DNA of 64,000 bases from positions 24,224,288-24,288,287 of the forward strand of contig NC_092676.1 of assembly GCF_964355755.1 (NCBI RefSeq). The letters run 5' to 3'. Positions within the stretch are counted from its first letter, which is position 1. Every line of letters starts with the position of its first letter. Origin of the DNA: Antedon mediterranea (Eukaryota > Echinodermata > Crinoidea > Comatulida > Antedonidae). A model generated the notes under the pieces. That model worked only from the letters and a program-made list of their open reading frames with translations. It made no database searches and was not told the origin of the DNA. Of this stretch, positions 1-11,700 are shown piece after piece. Made by a program: the position numbers and the translations under genes.

Positions 1-863
1 TTAAAACGTTTTTATTTTTTTTAATTTCTTATTAATGATTATATTGTTTACAAAATGAGCATTTCTTAGTAGTGTTAGTACAGTGTTATATTTAGAGTAA
101 AGCTTAATCCATCGAGAAGTGACGATGAGAAAAGCCTTATAGAAAGCATCTGAATATTAAAAATACAGTATTGATTAAAAAAAACCTTTTACACGCCTGT
201 GTTTTTAAAATGCAAATTATATAGCACTACATTTTTAGATTATATTACATTACCAAGTCTATAGCGGCATTCTTAACAAAACACAGCTGTTCCACCTATA
301 CAAATAATCTTAAAAATGCTGTGTCTGCCCCCAGCTTGGGCAAATGTTGTGCGTAAGTCCCACGACAGGTAGACTCGATCCCCGTGAGACTAAGTTAAAT
401 AACAATACACAACCTATCAAAACGCACAGAGATGTGAATGCCACAGCTGGCTATTACAGTTCAGAGATAGATAATAGCATATTATGATTCTATAAAAGAA
501 AATCAAATAACTGCTTGAAAAACTCCTCAAGGGTGCAATTAAATGCATTCATATAGTAATGCCATAAGTTGTTGAATAACAAACAAAGCGCTCCAAATGG
601 CGACAACTATGCTGATGAAGTCACTGATGATGCAACTATATTTAATTTTAAGATTAGCGCAATTTTATTTCGCAATCTTTCCTACTCGAACTCTGTACGA
701 AGCATCGCTTGACAGCAACAATCCGCTTGTATATACGACGGCGAGTTTCGATTTTTGTTACTTTTAGGATTTTTTTATGCGGAGAGTAGGCCTACAATAT
801 TGATGGTGTAGTTTGCTGTCGTCGGTGCCCTTAAACGGTGCTCATGGTGGGAACTCTTTACCT
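1..863. other. Non-genic AT-rich left edge
   Basis: I see no coding exon or RNA gene here. The sequence is AT-rich with scattered short ORFs lacking any family resemblance. It may be intron or 3' flank of the guanylate cyclase gene, whose later exons would lie to the left on the minus strand, but no such exon was recognised. Confidence 0.4.
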
Positions 864-968
864 TAAGCGTGGTTTCCACGAGGCGCAGGGGCAAACACAT
901 TTATTGGAAGGGCACTTTCTTACGTTACGTTGGTTGCATTACGTTGCGTCGCTAATGGGAACCAAGCT
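864..968. repeat. GTTCCCACT-family miniature element (truncated copy)
   Basis: Starts with 'GCGTGGTTTCCACGAG' and ends with 'GCTAATGGGAACCAAGCT', with the internal 'TTATTGGAAGGGCA' block shared with the copies at 3757-3971 and 4005-4226. The left half is missing relative to those copies. Confidence 0.75.
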
Positions 969-1010
969 TTCGTTTATTTTATTTCGTTTATTTATTTTTT
1001 TCCACTCACT

Positions 1011-1037
1011 TATATATATATATATATATATATATAT
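1011..1037. repeat. (TA)n microsatellite
   Basis: Uninterrupted alternating TA run, directly downstream of the truncated miniature element. Confidence 0.85.
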
Positions 1038-1379
1038 CATTTACATTTACATAACATATATTAAATGTGGGTGGATGGAAGTCACAGTAAGTTCACTGAA
1101 CTTTAAGTCGTGACTCCCGTATGCCTATAAGTATACTAACATTGCTACAGAGTAGACTAAAATATGAATATATAATAGTGAAAGTACATAAAATAAAAAA
1201 TAAAAAAATTTAAATTATAGAAGTTAAGATAAACCAGGCAATTATATAATATAATGATAAAAGGGATAATGATAACAATTAGAGTACAATATGAAATATA
1301 ATTAAATATGGTATAATAACAAGTATAACGATACAATGTAGCGGAGATTATTGAATACCAGGGTGAAGGATTTAATGCC

Positions 1380-2939
1380 ATGTATCACCACCAAATAAAT
1401 AAGGATAAAAGATCGGCGAAAAATTATGTAGCATATTCTGACACCATTTTGTGTTTGAAATTAGATTTAAAACTAGAAAAGGAAGATTTCTGTTTAAGTT
1501 CATTTGAGAGTGAAGTCCAAAGTTTGGGACCAAAATAATGCATAGAAAATCGTCGAGCCTTAACATTTAAATTATCAAGGATATAATTGTTAACAGAGGA
1601 TCGGGTTTTATAGGAATGGCGTTCGTCAATTCTTGTAAATAAAGCATTAAAATGTGAAGGCAGTAAATTGTTAGATAAACGGTACATAAATGAGGCAACT
1701 TGTAATTTATTTAAATCATAAATGTTTAAAACGTTAAATCTTTTAAAAAGTAATTTTGTATGGGCTCTAAATGATTCTCCCGCGCAAATCCGAAGTGCAC
1801 GTTTTTGTAGTTTAAAAAGGCGGTCAATTTGAGTTTTCTCTAGACTTGTCCAGGGGCATAACGTATTAAATTTATCGAGAATAATTGCCCAACATAAATT
1901 GGCATAAGAAAGGTAAGGCAAAACTAAAGTATTATAAAGGGTTAATAAGGTTTTTTTAGGGAAGATATGTTTTAATTTGTTCAATATTCCAACATTTCTA
2001 GAAACTAGATTACTGATTTTATTTATATGTAGTTTCCAAGTCAGAGAGGCATCTATGGTTACTCCTAAAAATTGTGTTTCATTAACTCGTTTGATCATTT
2101 TATTATCAATGTATATTTGTTCATTTAAAGAATTTGAAATTTTACGTTTAGAAAATATTATATAGTTCGTTTTGAATGTATTAAGAGTTAATTTATTGTG
2201 TTTGAGCCAATTTGAAACTTTAAGTAACTCATCATTGACAATTTTAAACAAGGTATTTAATTTAGGATGAGAGAAAAAAATATTTGTGTCGTCAGCAAAT
2301 AAGATAAAATTTAGTAATTTAGAGCTGTTTGGTATATCGTTAACAAAAATCATGAATAAGGAGTGGTCCAAAAATCGATCCTTGGGGAACACCACAGGTT
2401 AAACGGGAATAGGAAGAGTTAAAATTATTTAAGGAAGTAAACTGAACACGATTGAAAAGGTAGCTTTTAATTAGTTTTAAAGGAAGGCCTCTGATACCGT
2501 AATTTGAAAGTTTATGAATTAAAATATCGTGGTTAATAGTATCGAAGGCCTTCGATAAATCAAGGAAAATGCCAACAGAAAACTCATTTTTACTCAGGGC
2601 AATTGTAATTTTGTCAAAAATATCTAATAAAGCAAGATCTGTTGAATACCTTTTCCTGAAACCATATTGGCCTTTAAATAAAATGTTATGTTTAGTTAAA
2701 AGGGAAGAAATTCGATTATGCATTATTTTTTCAATTAATTTTGAGAAACAAGGAAGTAGGGAGATTGGTCTGTAGTTATTGAAATGATGAGGATCTTCTT
2801 TCTTGTAGATAGGGATGACTTTAGCTATTTTAAAAGAATCAGGAAAAATACCGGTTTGAAAAGAAGTATTAAAAATGTGAGTTACCATAATTGCTGATTG
2901 GAGAAATCTTGTTAAAGCGTGGTTCCCACTAGAACGCAA
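1380..2939 (-). mobile_element. Non-LTR (LINE) retrotransposon, 5'-truncated and frameshifted RT fragment
   Basis: Reading the minus strand, two overlapping frames (2939-2340, then 2395-1424) together give most of a reverse transcriptase of the CR1/jockey/Rex type. Visible motifs in order are 'YRPISLLP', 'QYGFRK', 'DLSKAFDTINHDIL' (catalytic D), 'GVPQGS', 'LFADDTNIF' (catalytic FADD), 'WLKHNKLTLN' and 'FLGVTID', followed by the thumb-like C-terminal region ending near 1424. The frame changes inside the 'GVPQGSI-GPLL' motif around 2340-2395, so this copy carries a frameshift and is not an intact element. No endonuclease ORF is present: the 5' side stops at the GTTCCCACT-family element at 2915. 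The element sits left of, and antisense-parallel with, the guanylate cyclase exons and may lie in one of that gene's introns. Confidence 0.9.
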
Positions 2940-3045
2940 CGCAACGTAACGCAGCGACGTATCGACGCAAAGTGCTGTATTGCGTAATCACAAGTGGGAA
3001 CCGACGACGCAATAGTGCTGCAAACATCGTAGGTTTGATTTCGTA
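2915..3045. repeat. GTTCCCACT-family miniature element (left half)
   Basis: Begins 'AAGCGTGGTTCCCACTAG' and continues with the tandem 'AACGCAACGC' motif and 'CACAAGTGGGAACCGACG'. It lacks the right-hand half. It forms the 5' boundary of the LINE fragment, suggesting either insertion into the LINE or that one element truncates the other. Confidence 0.75.
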
Positions 3046-3580
3046 TCATTTTCTATAATTGTTATTCATGTGGTTTTGGGTGGTTCTCTTGACTTTCTCA
3101 TTGATTCGGATAGAGCTCTTTGTGTTGGGATATCAGCAAGGAAGGGGTCCACACCATGTCACTCTGCTACACTTTTTCACGTTTGTTATATAAATCTATA
3201 TTTGTTATTATAATTAGGCCAGCTAATGCCTAAAATGCGTCTCTTTTTGTGAAATATGTCAGTCTCGTCTTCCATTATGTGAGTCAGTAAAAACTTTAAT
3301 TAAATCCAAGATAAGTGATTAGATTTTCTAGGAATATGTATTGTTGTATACGGTTTAATAAAATAAATGTATTTACATGTTGTATCTGCTTTTTGTTTTA
3401 TTGGATTGAAATCCGAATGTGAAAATATCGAATAAATTTCACCGATATCGGGGACATTCTTCTCTTAAACCCCCATAACCGTTCCACATGAATGAGGACA
3501 GACATGAGTGATATTAGACAACAAACGTTTGAAAAGTTCTGAAGTGCAGAAGGAAATGTATTATATTCTCCGGTTCAGCA
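3046..3580. other. Non-genic stretch between elements
   Basis: No ORF with family resemblance and no RNA gene seen. Confidence 0.4.
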
Positions 3581-3755
3581 TTAAGCGTGGTTCCCACTAG
3601 CTAGCGACGCAACACAAGGACGTAACGCAACGCAAGTGAATTGACCAATCACAAGCGATGGCTTATTCGCTTGTCTATAACTTCGCTTGTCATTGGTTAA
3701 AACGCTTGCGTTGCGTTTACGTCCTTGCGTTACGTTCTAGTGGGAACCAAGCTTA
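3581..3755. repeat. GTTCCCACT-family miniature element
   Basis: Terminal inverted repeats 'AAGCGTGGTTCCCACTAG' and 'CTAGTGGGAACCAAGCTT'. The interior is itself nearly palindromic ('TTGACCAATCACAAGCGA' / 'TCGCTTGTCATTGGT'), so the whole unit could fold into one hairpin. Confidence 0.85.
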
Positions 3756-3756
3756 C

Positions 3757-3971
3757 AAGCGTGGTTCCCACTAGAACGCAACGCAGCGACGTTTTGACGC
3801 AAAGTGCTGTATTGCGTAATAATATCACAAGTGGGAACCGGCGAAGCAATAGTGCTGCAAAAAATTGCCGGTTTGATTTCACGCAGGTGGGGGCAAACAC
3901 AATTATTGGAAGGGCATTTTCTTACGTTGCGTAGGTTGCGTTACGTTGCGTCGCTAGTGGGAACCAAGCGT
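3757..3971. repeat. GTTCCCACT-family miniature element
   Basis: Directly abuts the previous copy. Ends are 'AAGCGTGGTTCCCACTAG' and 'CTAGTGGGAACCAAGCG', with the internal marker 'CACAAGTGGGAACCGGCG'. Confidence 0.85.
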
Positions 3972-4004
3972 TTGCAATACTGAACTGAAATGTTTGCTCT
4001 AGAT

Positions 4005-4226
4005 TAAGCGTGGTTCCCACTAGAACGCAACGCAACGTAACGCAGCGACGTATCGACCCAAAGTGATGTATTGCGTAATCGCAAGTGGGAACCGACGACG
4101 CACCTTTGTTGTAAAAATCGCAGGTTTGATTTCACGCAGGTGGAGGCAAACGCAATGATTGGAAGGGCATTTTCTTACGTTGCGTAGATTGCGTTACGTT
4201 GCGTCGCAAGTGAGAACTAAGCTTTA
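4005..4226. repeat. GTTCCCACT-family miniature element
   Basis: Third near-consecutive copy. Ends are 'AAGCGTGGTTCCCACTAG' and 'GCAAGTGAGAACTAAGCTT', and the interior is collinear with the copy at 3757-3971. Confidence 0.85.
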
Positions 4227-5533
4227 AGTAAAAAGTGCAGACAAATGCGCATGCCCAGTGAGCATAGTTATTAAAAACAAGCATTTCCACCTCGCACCTA
4301 CTATTTATGTTCTGTTTATGACGTCACTTAACGTCACACAATAGTTTAAATCTACGTGAAAGCTTTTAGTACACTTATAGTAGGTGATTTGCTATGTAAT
4401 AATTTCTATAATCTAAATGTTTCTGGATTCTGGAAATAATTAAATTAAGTGTTTCAAACAATGAGGTTAAGCATTCCTGTGCGTATAAACAAAACCCAGA
4501 AAGAGGGCGCGCCATTTAAATGCGTTACAACTTATTATTTTGCAAAGCTAATTTTTTTTTCCATGCAAGAGTCGACAAAGACAAAACTATGATTGACAGC
4601 TCATTTGTGTCTTGAGACGTCATCACATCAAAGTGACACTCACTTTCTTTTTCAATTTATGTCATGGTTTAGCAGAAATTGTCAAATTTGTGTTTGTTGA
4701 AAATAAAGTGATTATTATTATAAATAACAGCTATTATAGTTAATAGTATAGATAGTATATAGCTAGACTGTGTTTCTACTTAAATATTTTGGCACATAAG
4801 GCGTTTCATACGTATGATACTTGAGTTTAGAAACTGTATTTTCCAGACAAAAATTGAAACGCCGACTGATGGACTAACATAAAAAGGACTAATTAAATAC
4901 AGACTTGGGGCAAGTCTATTAATCTAGATTCTAAACGGTGATTCAGCTTAATATTGGTAAAAAGATAACAGTTTTTGCATACATGGCGTGTTATACATAT
5001 ACTTTTGCTGGAATCGCCGAGTTTTACGGACAAAAATCAAAATTCCGGCTGGTACTATGAAATTGATCGAATGAATTGTGATAACATAAAAAAGGGACAC
5101 TATACACTCCAGCCTTGAGGCAAATCTATTTTATACTATGAAATTGATCGAATGAATTGACATCATTATGTTGATGAAAAAATGATAAATGTAAACTGAA
5201 GGCTATAAAACAATGCTATCTACAATTTTTTTCCATCCGTTGGTCGACTGGTTCTTGTTCGTAACTTTAATTAGTAATAGTAGGCCTCTTTATTTTTCAA
5301 ATTGATAAACGGTGTAGGCCTACACGCATACTGATTATGTTACAAGTTAAACTAACGACACAAAAGACAAATTTAACATGTTTAAATCAATTTTATCATT
5401 TACCAGAGTTTTGAAAACGAATTGGAATCAGTGGTGGCGCCAGGATCTTCTCGACGCGGTGGAATTCCCCGACGAGGGTGCTAGAGCCCCCGTAGGTCAG
5501 GTCGAAAGAAGCCCTCCCAAGGATCGGAAAACT
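4227..5533. other. Non-genic stretch, probably intronic or 3' to the cyclase exons
   Basis: No supported exon. A GC-richer patch at about 5435-5545 contains a short plus-strand ORF with no family resemblance. I searched the minus strand for the next expected guanylate cyclase exon (a 'KGQM'-like motif) and did not find it. Confidence 0.35.
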
Positions 5534-5668
5534 ATGGCGCGCCAACCTGGCATTTATTAATAAAGATATCTTAGTTTTAAACTAAGATTTTTTAATAGAG
5601 ATATCTTTATTAAAAATCGAAGATATCTCTAATCAAATATGAATAAATGACAGCTTGGCGCGCCATAG
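5534..5668. repeat. Palindromic AT-cored element with GGCGCGCC ends
   Basis: Outer inverted repeats 'ATGGCGCGCCAA' (left) and 'TTGGCGCGCCAT' (right) are followed inward by 'TGGCATTTATT' and 'AATAAATGACA'. The core holds repeated, inverted 'AAGATATCT' blocks. The unit is about 135 bp, like a foldback miniature transposon. Confidence 0.7.
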
Positions 5669-5731
5669 AAAATGTATTATTTATGACATTTTGATAAAGA
5701 TTAAAAATAACTTTGCAGTAGGCCTACTTAC

Positions 5732-8700
5732 CCATATCGTCCGTCATCAATGTAGGCGGTTTCAAGTTCTCATCATTTTCTTCTGTAGTGACGTCACAAT
5801 TGACTGGTTTATTACAGTTTCCATTTTCTATTGATTTTAACGCTACGGCGTTTGTCTGCGTCGGTTTACCAACTAAAGTCTTTGAACTCAGTTCAAATAT
5901 ATTATTTGTGTGCGTTGAGATCTGGCAATAAATAAATACAACACTTTATATTAAATGACGGCGAAGAGAAAATAATTAAATCAAAGATAAGTGTTATTAG
6001 ATCTTCCAAGAAAACTGTCTAGAAAAATATAGAAAGAGTAACTGAGTTTGAATATAGATTTTTTTTTGTGATTGTATTTGTGGGTGTTCTATATTATATT
6101 AGCAACGTAAATGGTGGTAGGCCTAGGGGCCTTGTTTAAAAGTATCGAATTCACTGTAAAATAGTGTTTAGATCTTAAACATATATTTTTTACCCACTTT
6201 TTGCACACGTAGTTACATTAGCGTTTTTAAAACCTAAACGTGTTTATTGCTACATGTTGTTTTCCTCCACTTGTTTAGCAGTCAACATATTTAGCGTTGT
6301 GTGCATATACGAGTTTACTATGGCAGTTAAAAAACTCCACACATGAGCTTCACATATGGCAACACGTTTAAAACCGTGTCTTTATATTGCTCAACATGTT
6401 TAACAATCAACACGTCACTGATGTGACTAATTTTTAGTCATTTGTAATAAAATTCATTTCAGTCCTTGACTGTCGTTTTGTAATATATTTTTATATACCG
6501 AATAAATAAAAAAAAAATGTGTTGAATTGGATACAGACTCCATGTTTAGAATGTAGAACATGTTTAAGGCTAAATGTGTCGGAAATGTGGGTACAAAATA
6601 CATGTTTAAGATCTAAACACTATCTTTACAGTGTTGTGTCCACACAGTTTCTCGGAAGGCAGTGACAGAGTCAGGACACATAATGCCTTTGGTTTCCATT
6701 CCACGGTTTAGCAAACAGAAACAATTGATACCCATGTTGCTTTAAACTAATTAATATTTGACAGGATTGGGCCTATAACGTTTCGGTTTCCTTCTATAAA
6801 TACATTTCTATTTAGGTTGTAAGCAGAAAATGCTCCTAACCAGTATATGACAAAATATTTAATCATTTTATATAGTGTCTACTCTGAAAGATTATATGTC
6901 ATTCTTTTAAATGAGCAATTAGGCCTACACAATTACCGTATTTATTCGAATAAACGCTCCCTCCCCCTCCAATAAACGCCCCACTTTTAATAAACGCCCC
7001 ACTTTTGATAAACGCCCCCATAGAACATCGTTTGGAATTTTTTTTTCATTTTTTCCCTCAAATAAACGTCCCGCCACATGAATATACACATTTATATTTT
7101 TAGTAGAATTCATTAACTTCCATGATCTATATTGACCAAGCATTTTGATGGAATTTTTACTGTATTTTATCACTACTTGTTATTGATTGTAGTTTTTCAT
7201 ATTTAAAGAGAATTATTTTATTATATTACGCTAAAGCAAACAAACCGCCTCACTCGATTAAACGGGCCTCTAAGAACGAATATATACGGTAATCTTGTAT
7301 GCACCTGGATATGCAAATTATATTACTTCGCTATGTCGGTTTCCTATGCGATGTAGAATTCCATTCACCATGAGAAGGCCGTTGCTGTACCGTAAGTTAT
7401 TAATCTTCTTTAGCTTGTTTGAAAATTAGAGAGTTACTCTTACTTGCTAAGTCATAGAGAAATAAGTTATTATTTTCCATGCATAAATTCTGATAGTATC
7501 ATCTGTTGTTAATTAATTAACTAGATACTTCATCAATTAAGTAGATACTACATCAATTGCTATACGATACTGGACATTTTATCACGTCACTGTAATTTTA
7601 AGCAAACAATAGTCAATTTGACTGCCAGCCAATTGGTTTTTGGTTGAATTTAACCGTTTATGTTGTCTTTTTAGGCCCTATAAGTGAAAACATTTTGGGG
7701 GGATTTTTGTATACGCAAGTGATTAACTTTATTAAAACTACAAAATGACCCATTCAAAGTCTGTTTTATTAAATTTTAATTTTCCATGTTCTTGGAGGAC
7801 AATACATCTTTAATAGTTTCTATCAAATTAGTCCACAGTTTTAGACTAATCATTCATTTTAGTATCGTCCTCTGCAACAGCTGAACAGAACGTGCATAAT
7901 TAGGCCTACATCATGGAGGAATTATATAGTCCTTCATGATTACATCGATGTATGACAATTGCGTATCAAACTAGAAAGCCACTTCGAGAGTGCATACCTC
8001 CGCCTACTGTAAAATTCTCCTACATAAGATTTCTCCGGTTAAAAAAATATATATATATTTGTGTGTCTTAATTCTGTTTGAGATTTAGGCTAATTTCATT
8101 ACAAGCATGCGTGTTCGAGTTTGGTGCAATGGTTATGTAACAAGCCTTTCAATTAACAATAGCTTCAGTTGACTAACAATAGAACAGCAACGCAAAAATC
8201 AAACGAGTGAATTTGAAAAGAAATAGGTTTTTTAAACTACTCACATACTACTTCCTTGTTCTAAGTTCCTGTCTTAATTCATAGTTCATTTTCCTCTCTT
8301 TTTTTGATCTATCAGGATTAATATATATGTTTTTTAGAAATGCGTGATCCGTGCATCATGCAAAGGCAATTAAATTAACTGATTTTCGATGACAAAGGGA
8401 ACATGTTATTGAAAATATGTTTTTGAAAGTAAAGCTCTGTCTACAATATCAAACTTTATGTGACAAAAAAATATGATATGCCCACATGATGATGTTATAA
8501 CACTACCATATTTGAGCATATCATTACCATATTTGGCCACATAACTAGTGTAGACAGAGCTTTACACACATTTGCAATTCAAAGTCTAGACGGCGAATCA
8601 GCTTAATTAATATTAAAAAATAACATGTTGGCAAACATGGCGGAAGAGAATAACTCGAAAGAGAATAAATTGAGGCAAGCTCCATATCACTGCTCGTCGA

Positions 8701-11700
8701 AGTGACGACAATGTTTCAAAAATTCTTATTATATTTATAGTAACAATCGTTTGATTTGATATCAGATCAGACCCCCATTATAATTAAGAGTTATGCTCTT
8801 AAAATAAGTAAAATAATTTAACAAGTTTCTTGAATTAACTCACGGATATTAGTAGAAATCTAATTCCAAAATAAAAAGTGACGCCAATGTTTCACAAATA
8901 TTTTTATATTTTTACAGTAGTAACAATCGTTTGATTTGATATCAGATCGGACCCCCATGATAAATAAGAAGTATACTCTTAAAATAAATTGTAGGTTAAA
9001 ATAATTTAACAACAGTTTCTTTGAATTCAACCCACGAATATTAGCAGAAATCGGAATTCCAAAATAAAACTTCTTCAGCAAATTCCGTGTTACATCTCCG
9101 TCTAAATTCGAAAGGAAAATTACTAAAAAAGATGAAATGTTGTGGTTATCAGTGGATCTCAATGGAGAGACAATAAGCTTTTCGTATGTTTGAAAAATTC
9201 TCCTTTTAGTTAGTACATAGGCCTATAAATAACAGTGGAAATGCGTACATTTGTTGATAGTTAATAATTGTAATAGTAATTCGAAAGCAATTGCAATGGA
9301 GACGTGGTAATTATCTTTCAATTGGAATAATGTATTTGAAAGGTAATTATTCGTAAGTCAATCATTTTCAGAGAATAATAGTAATTACACTGTCGTCATT
9401 AATGTATCGGTTGTCATAGTAACGGGACTGTAATGTTTATTTTCACCCGTAGGGCCTACTTTGTTAACATTATTATCTGTCGGATGGTGTCAATGACCAG
9501 GTAGGCCTATTATCCTGCGTAAAGTGAGGAGTCGTGGTGGTACATAATACTGACGCACAGAAATAGGTTTACTGTACAGTGGCGTAACGGCTTTGAGCGC
9601 TCACTGGCTAAACCCAGGGACCCCGGAGCTTATGGGGGCCCCAGAGCAGTACCCAGAGGAAAATACAGGCATTAGAATATGTCGAAAAGGGCTAAAAACG
9701 GTCGAGGCCTCTAGCGTTGGTGGGCCACTTTGGGTTCCTAAACCAGGGCCTCGGACCTCTGCGTTACGCCACTGTTACTGTACATCATAAATGCGTAAAA
9801 TATAACAGAAATATAGGCATATCTGTTATATCCCGACAGAGAAAATGATTAGGATTTGTGAGCGGGAGGAATGTGAAGCAACATCTTATTTACACTGTTG
9901 TCTTATTATGTTGTATCGGTTGTCATAGTACCGTGCCAGTAATGTTTATACGGTATATTTTTCGCCAGTAATTTTCAGCCGGATGATTCGCATGCTTGGT
10001 TAACTAATGACATGGTCTTTGGTTCTAATCATGGCTTTAGTCACCTGCTTTTTCTCAGGGGTTAGGCATATTGGTTGTTTTTGTGTTTATTTTATAGCGT
10101 TGGTAGGCGGATCAGTTGAGAGAGGGGATTTAGAATGTGGGACACAGAGTTGTGGGAACAATTTGATATCAAAATTGCGGTCTTTAGTTTAAATTGTTAT
10201 TGAATCGTACGCCATCTTGTTGTTTTATTGTTTACATGCTGTTATAGAAACCGATCAAGCAAAAACCGGTGTTGATTGACAGCTGAAGACGAACAACAAC
10301 AAGACAACGCAAATCAAACTGTGACAACTTACGCCATGGGACAAAACTGATGTGACAGTAACTGATGCTGTGGATTATATAGGCCGTGTTTCCGCAGCCA
10401 AAATTTAACCGATAAAAATTAACCTATAATTAACCGATAAACTGCCTGTGGAAACGGGGTTTAACCGATTCCACTTCTAGAAAAATTAACCGATAATATT
10501 ATCTCATTCAAATCAAAAAATTATCGGATAAATGCGATTATTTTTAACCTTTGACCTAAAGGACAAATTGTTGCGTTGTGATTGGGTATCTGTTTGTTTT
10601 GGTAATAACTGACCATGCGCACTTTATTGATTAAGAAATTAACCGATAATAATTTGGCTGCAGAAACACGGCCTCAAACAGAAGATTTGTAGATTACCGT
10701 TTCCCAGGTGAATTCTGTTATGGGTCGCACCAGAATAAAATGCTCCTTCATCGGCTTGTCGATAAGGTTTGGTAGAACACTGTGTAGAACACGACCTGTA
10801 ATGTTAAAAATATTGGTGTTTTATTTCGTTTATTACTAACATATATTCATTTCATAATGGCATTTCATAATGTTGATATCTTAAAATATTCATTAACATG
10901 TTCATTTCTTAGAGTACTCATATCTTAGCGTATTAATTTTTCTTAACGTATTCTTTCCTTAAAATAGGTAATATTTCTATCATATTCATTTCTTAACCAT
11001 GTTCATTTCTTAACATCATCATAATATTAGCGCGTTAATTCTTTGTTTATTTTTAAATATTATGATAACACGTGACCTGTTAGCTTGACACGAAGCTTTA
11101 TATAATATTTCATCATTTCATATAATTTAATTTTTCAAAATGATCATTAATTTTGTAAAATGTCACTTTTGTGTAAAAAGTGAAAAAGCTGTAAAATGTA
11201 ACAAACATGTTTATGACGATATAAATATTATTTCACCTGTAAGATATACAAAATAAAATAAAGATCGATGAGTTGAGAGTATTTCCCCCAATAAAATATT
11301 AAATGCTTTTTTTTACATAAATTTGTCGAAGACAAATAGATAGTAGAAACGGGATGGACGAGAATAAACAGGAAAACATAGATAATAAGGCTGGTAAGAA
11401 AATGTGATGTAATAATGTCACTGATGAATGTATAATATACCATCATTTGGCACATTCCTATTAAAGATGTATTGGTCCTAAAAAACATGACTATTTTTTG
11501 CTTTAAAGTACAGTTTTTTTAGCAGGTAATATTTTTTGTATCCAATTTTTAGTAAAAGTGAATAACTATTATGTAACATTAAAATTGCATATTCAATTCA
11601 AAACAAAAATGCAAGAAAAAATGTTTTTAATACATCTTTAAAGGCACACTTTTTGTGAAACGAACGATGGGGAAGTATGTTGTATCTACGGCCCCCCACT

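Larger units (their letters stand above)
5922..10697. other. Large intron 3 of the guanylate cyclase gene
   Basis: About 4.8 kb with no other exon recognised. It is filled with miniature inverted-repeat elements and a local tandem duplication, listed separately. Confidence 0.6.

Noticed and set aside
355-400. tRNA-like 'GACTCGATCCCCGTGAG' near the left edge
   Set aside because: Weak B-box resemblance only; no cloverleaf could be built.
5378-5560. GC-richer plus-strand ORF near the palindromic element
   Set aside because: No recognised domain. It runs into the GGCGCGCC palindrome; possibly part of another repeat, but unsupported.
9593-9790. 65-codon ORF with a Gly/Pro-rich product
   Set aside because: It lies wholly within a CAGTGGCGTAAC inverted-repeat element.
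11228-11488. 86-codon hydrophobic minus-strand ORF in cyclase intron 2, considered as a missing exon
   Set aside because: No match to guanylate cyclase; exon 2 joins exon 3 (10795-10698) in phase without it.
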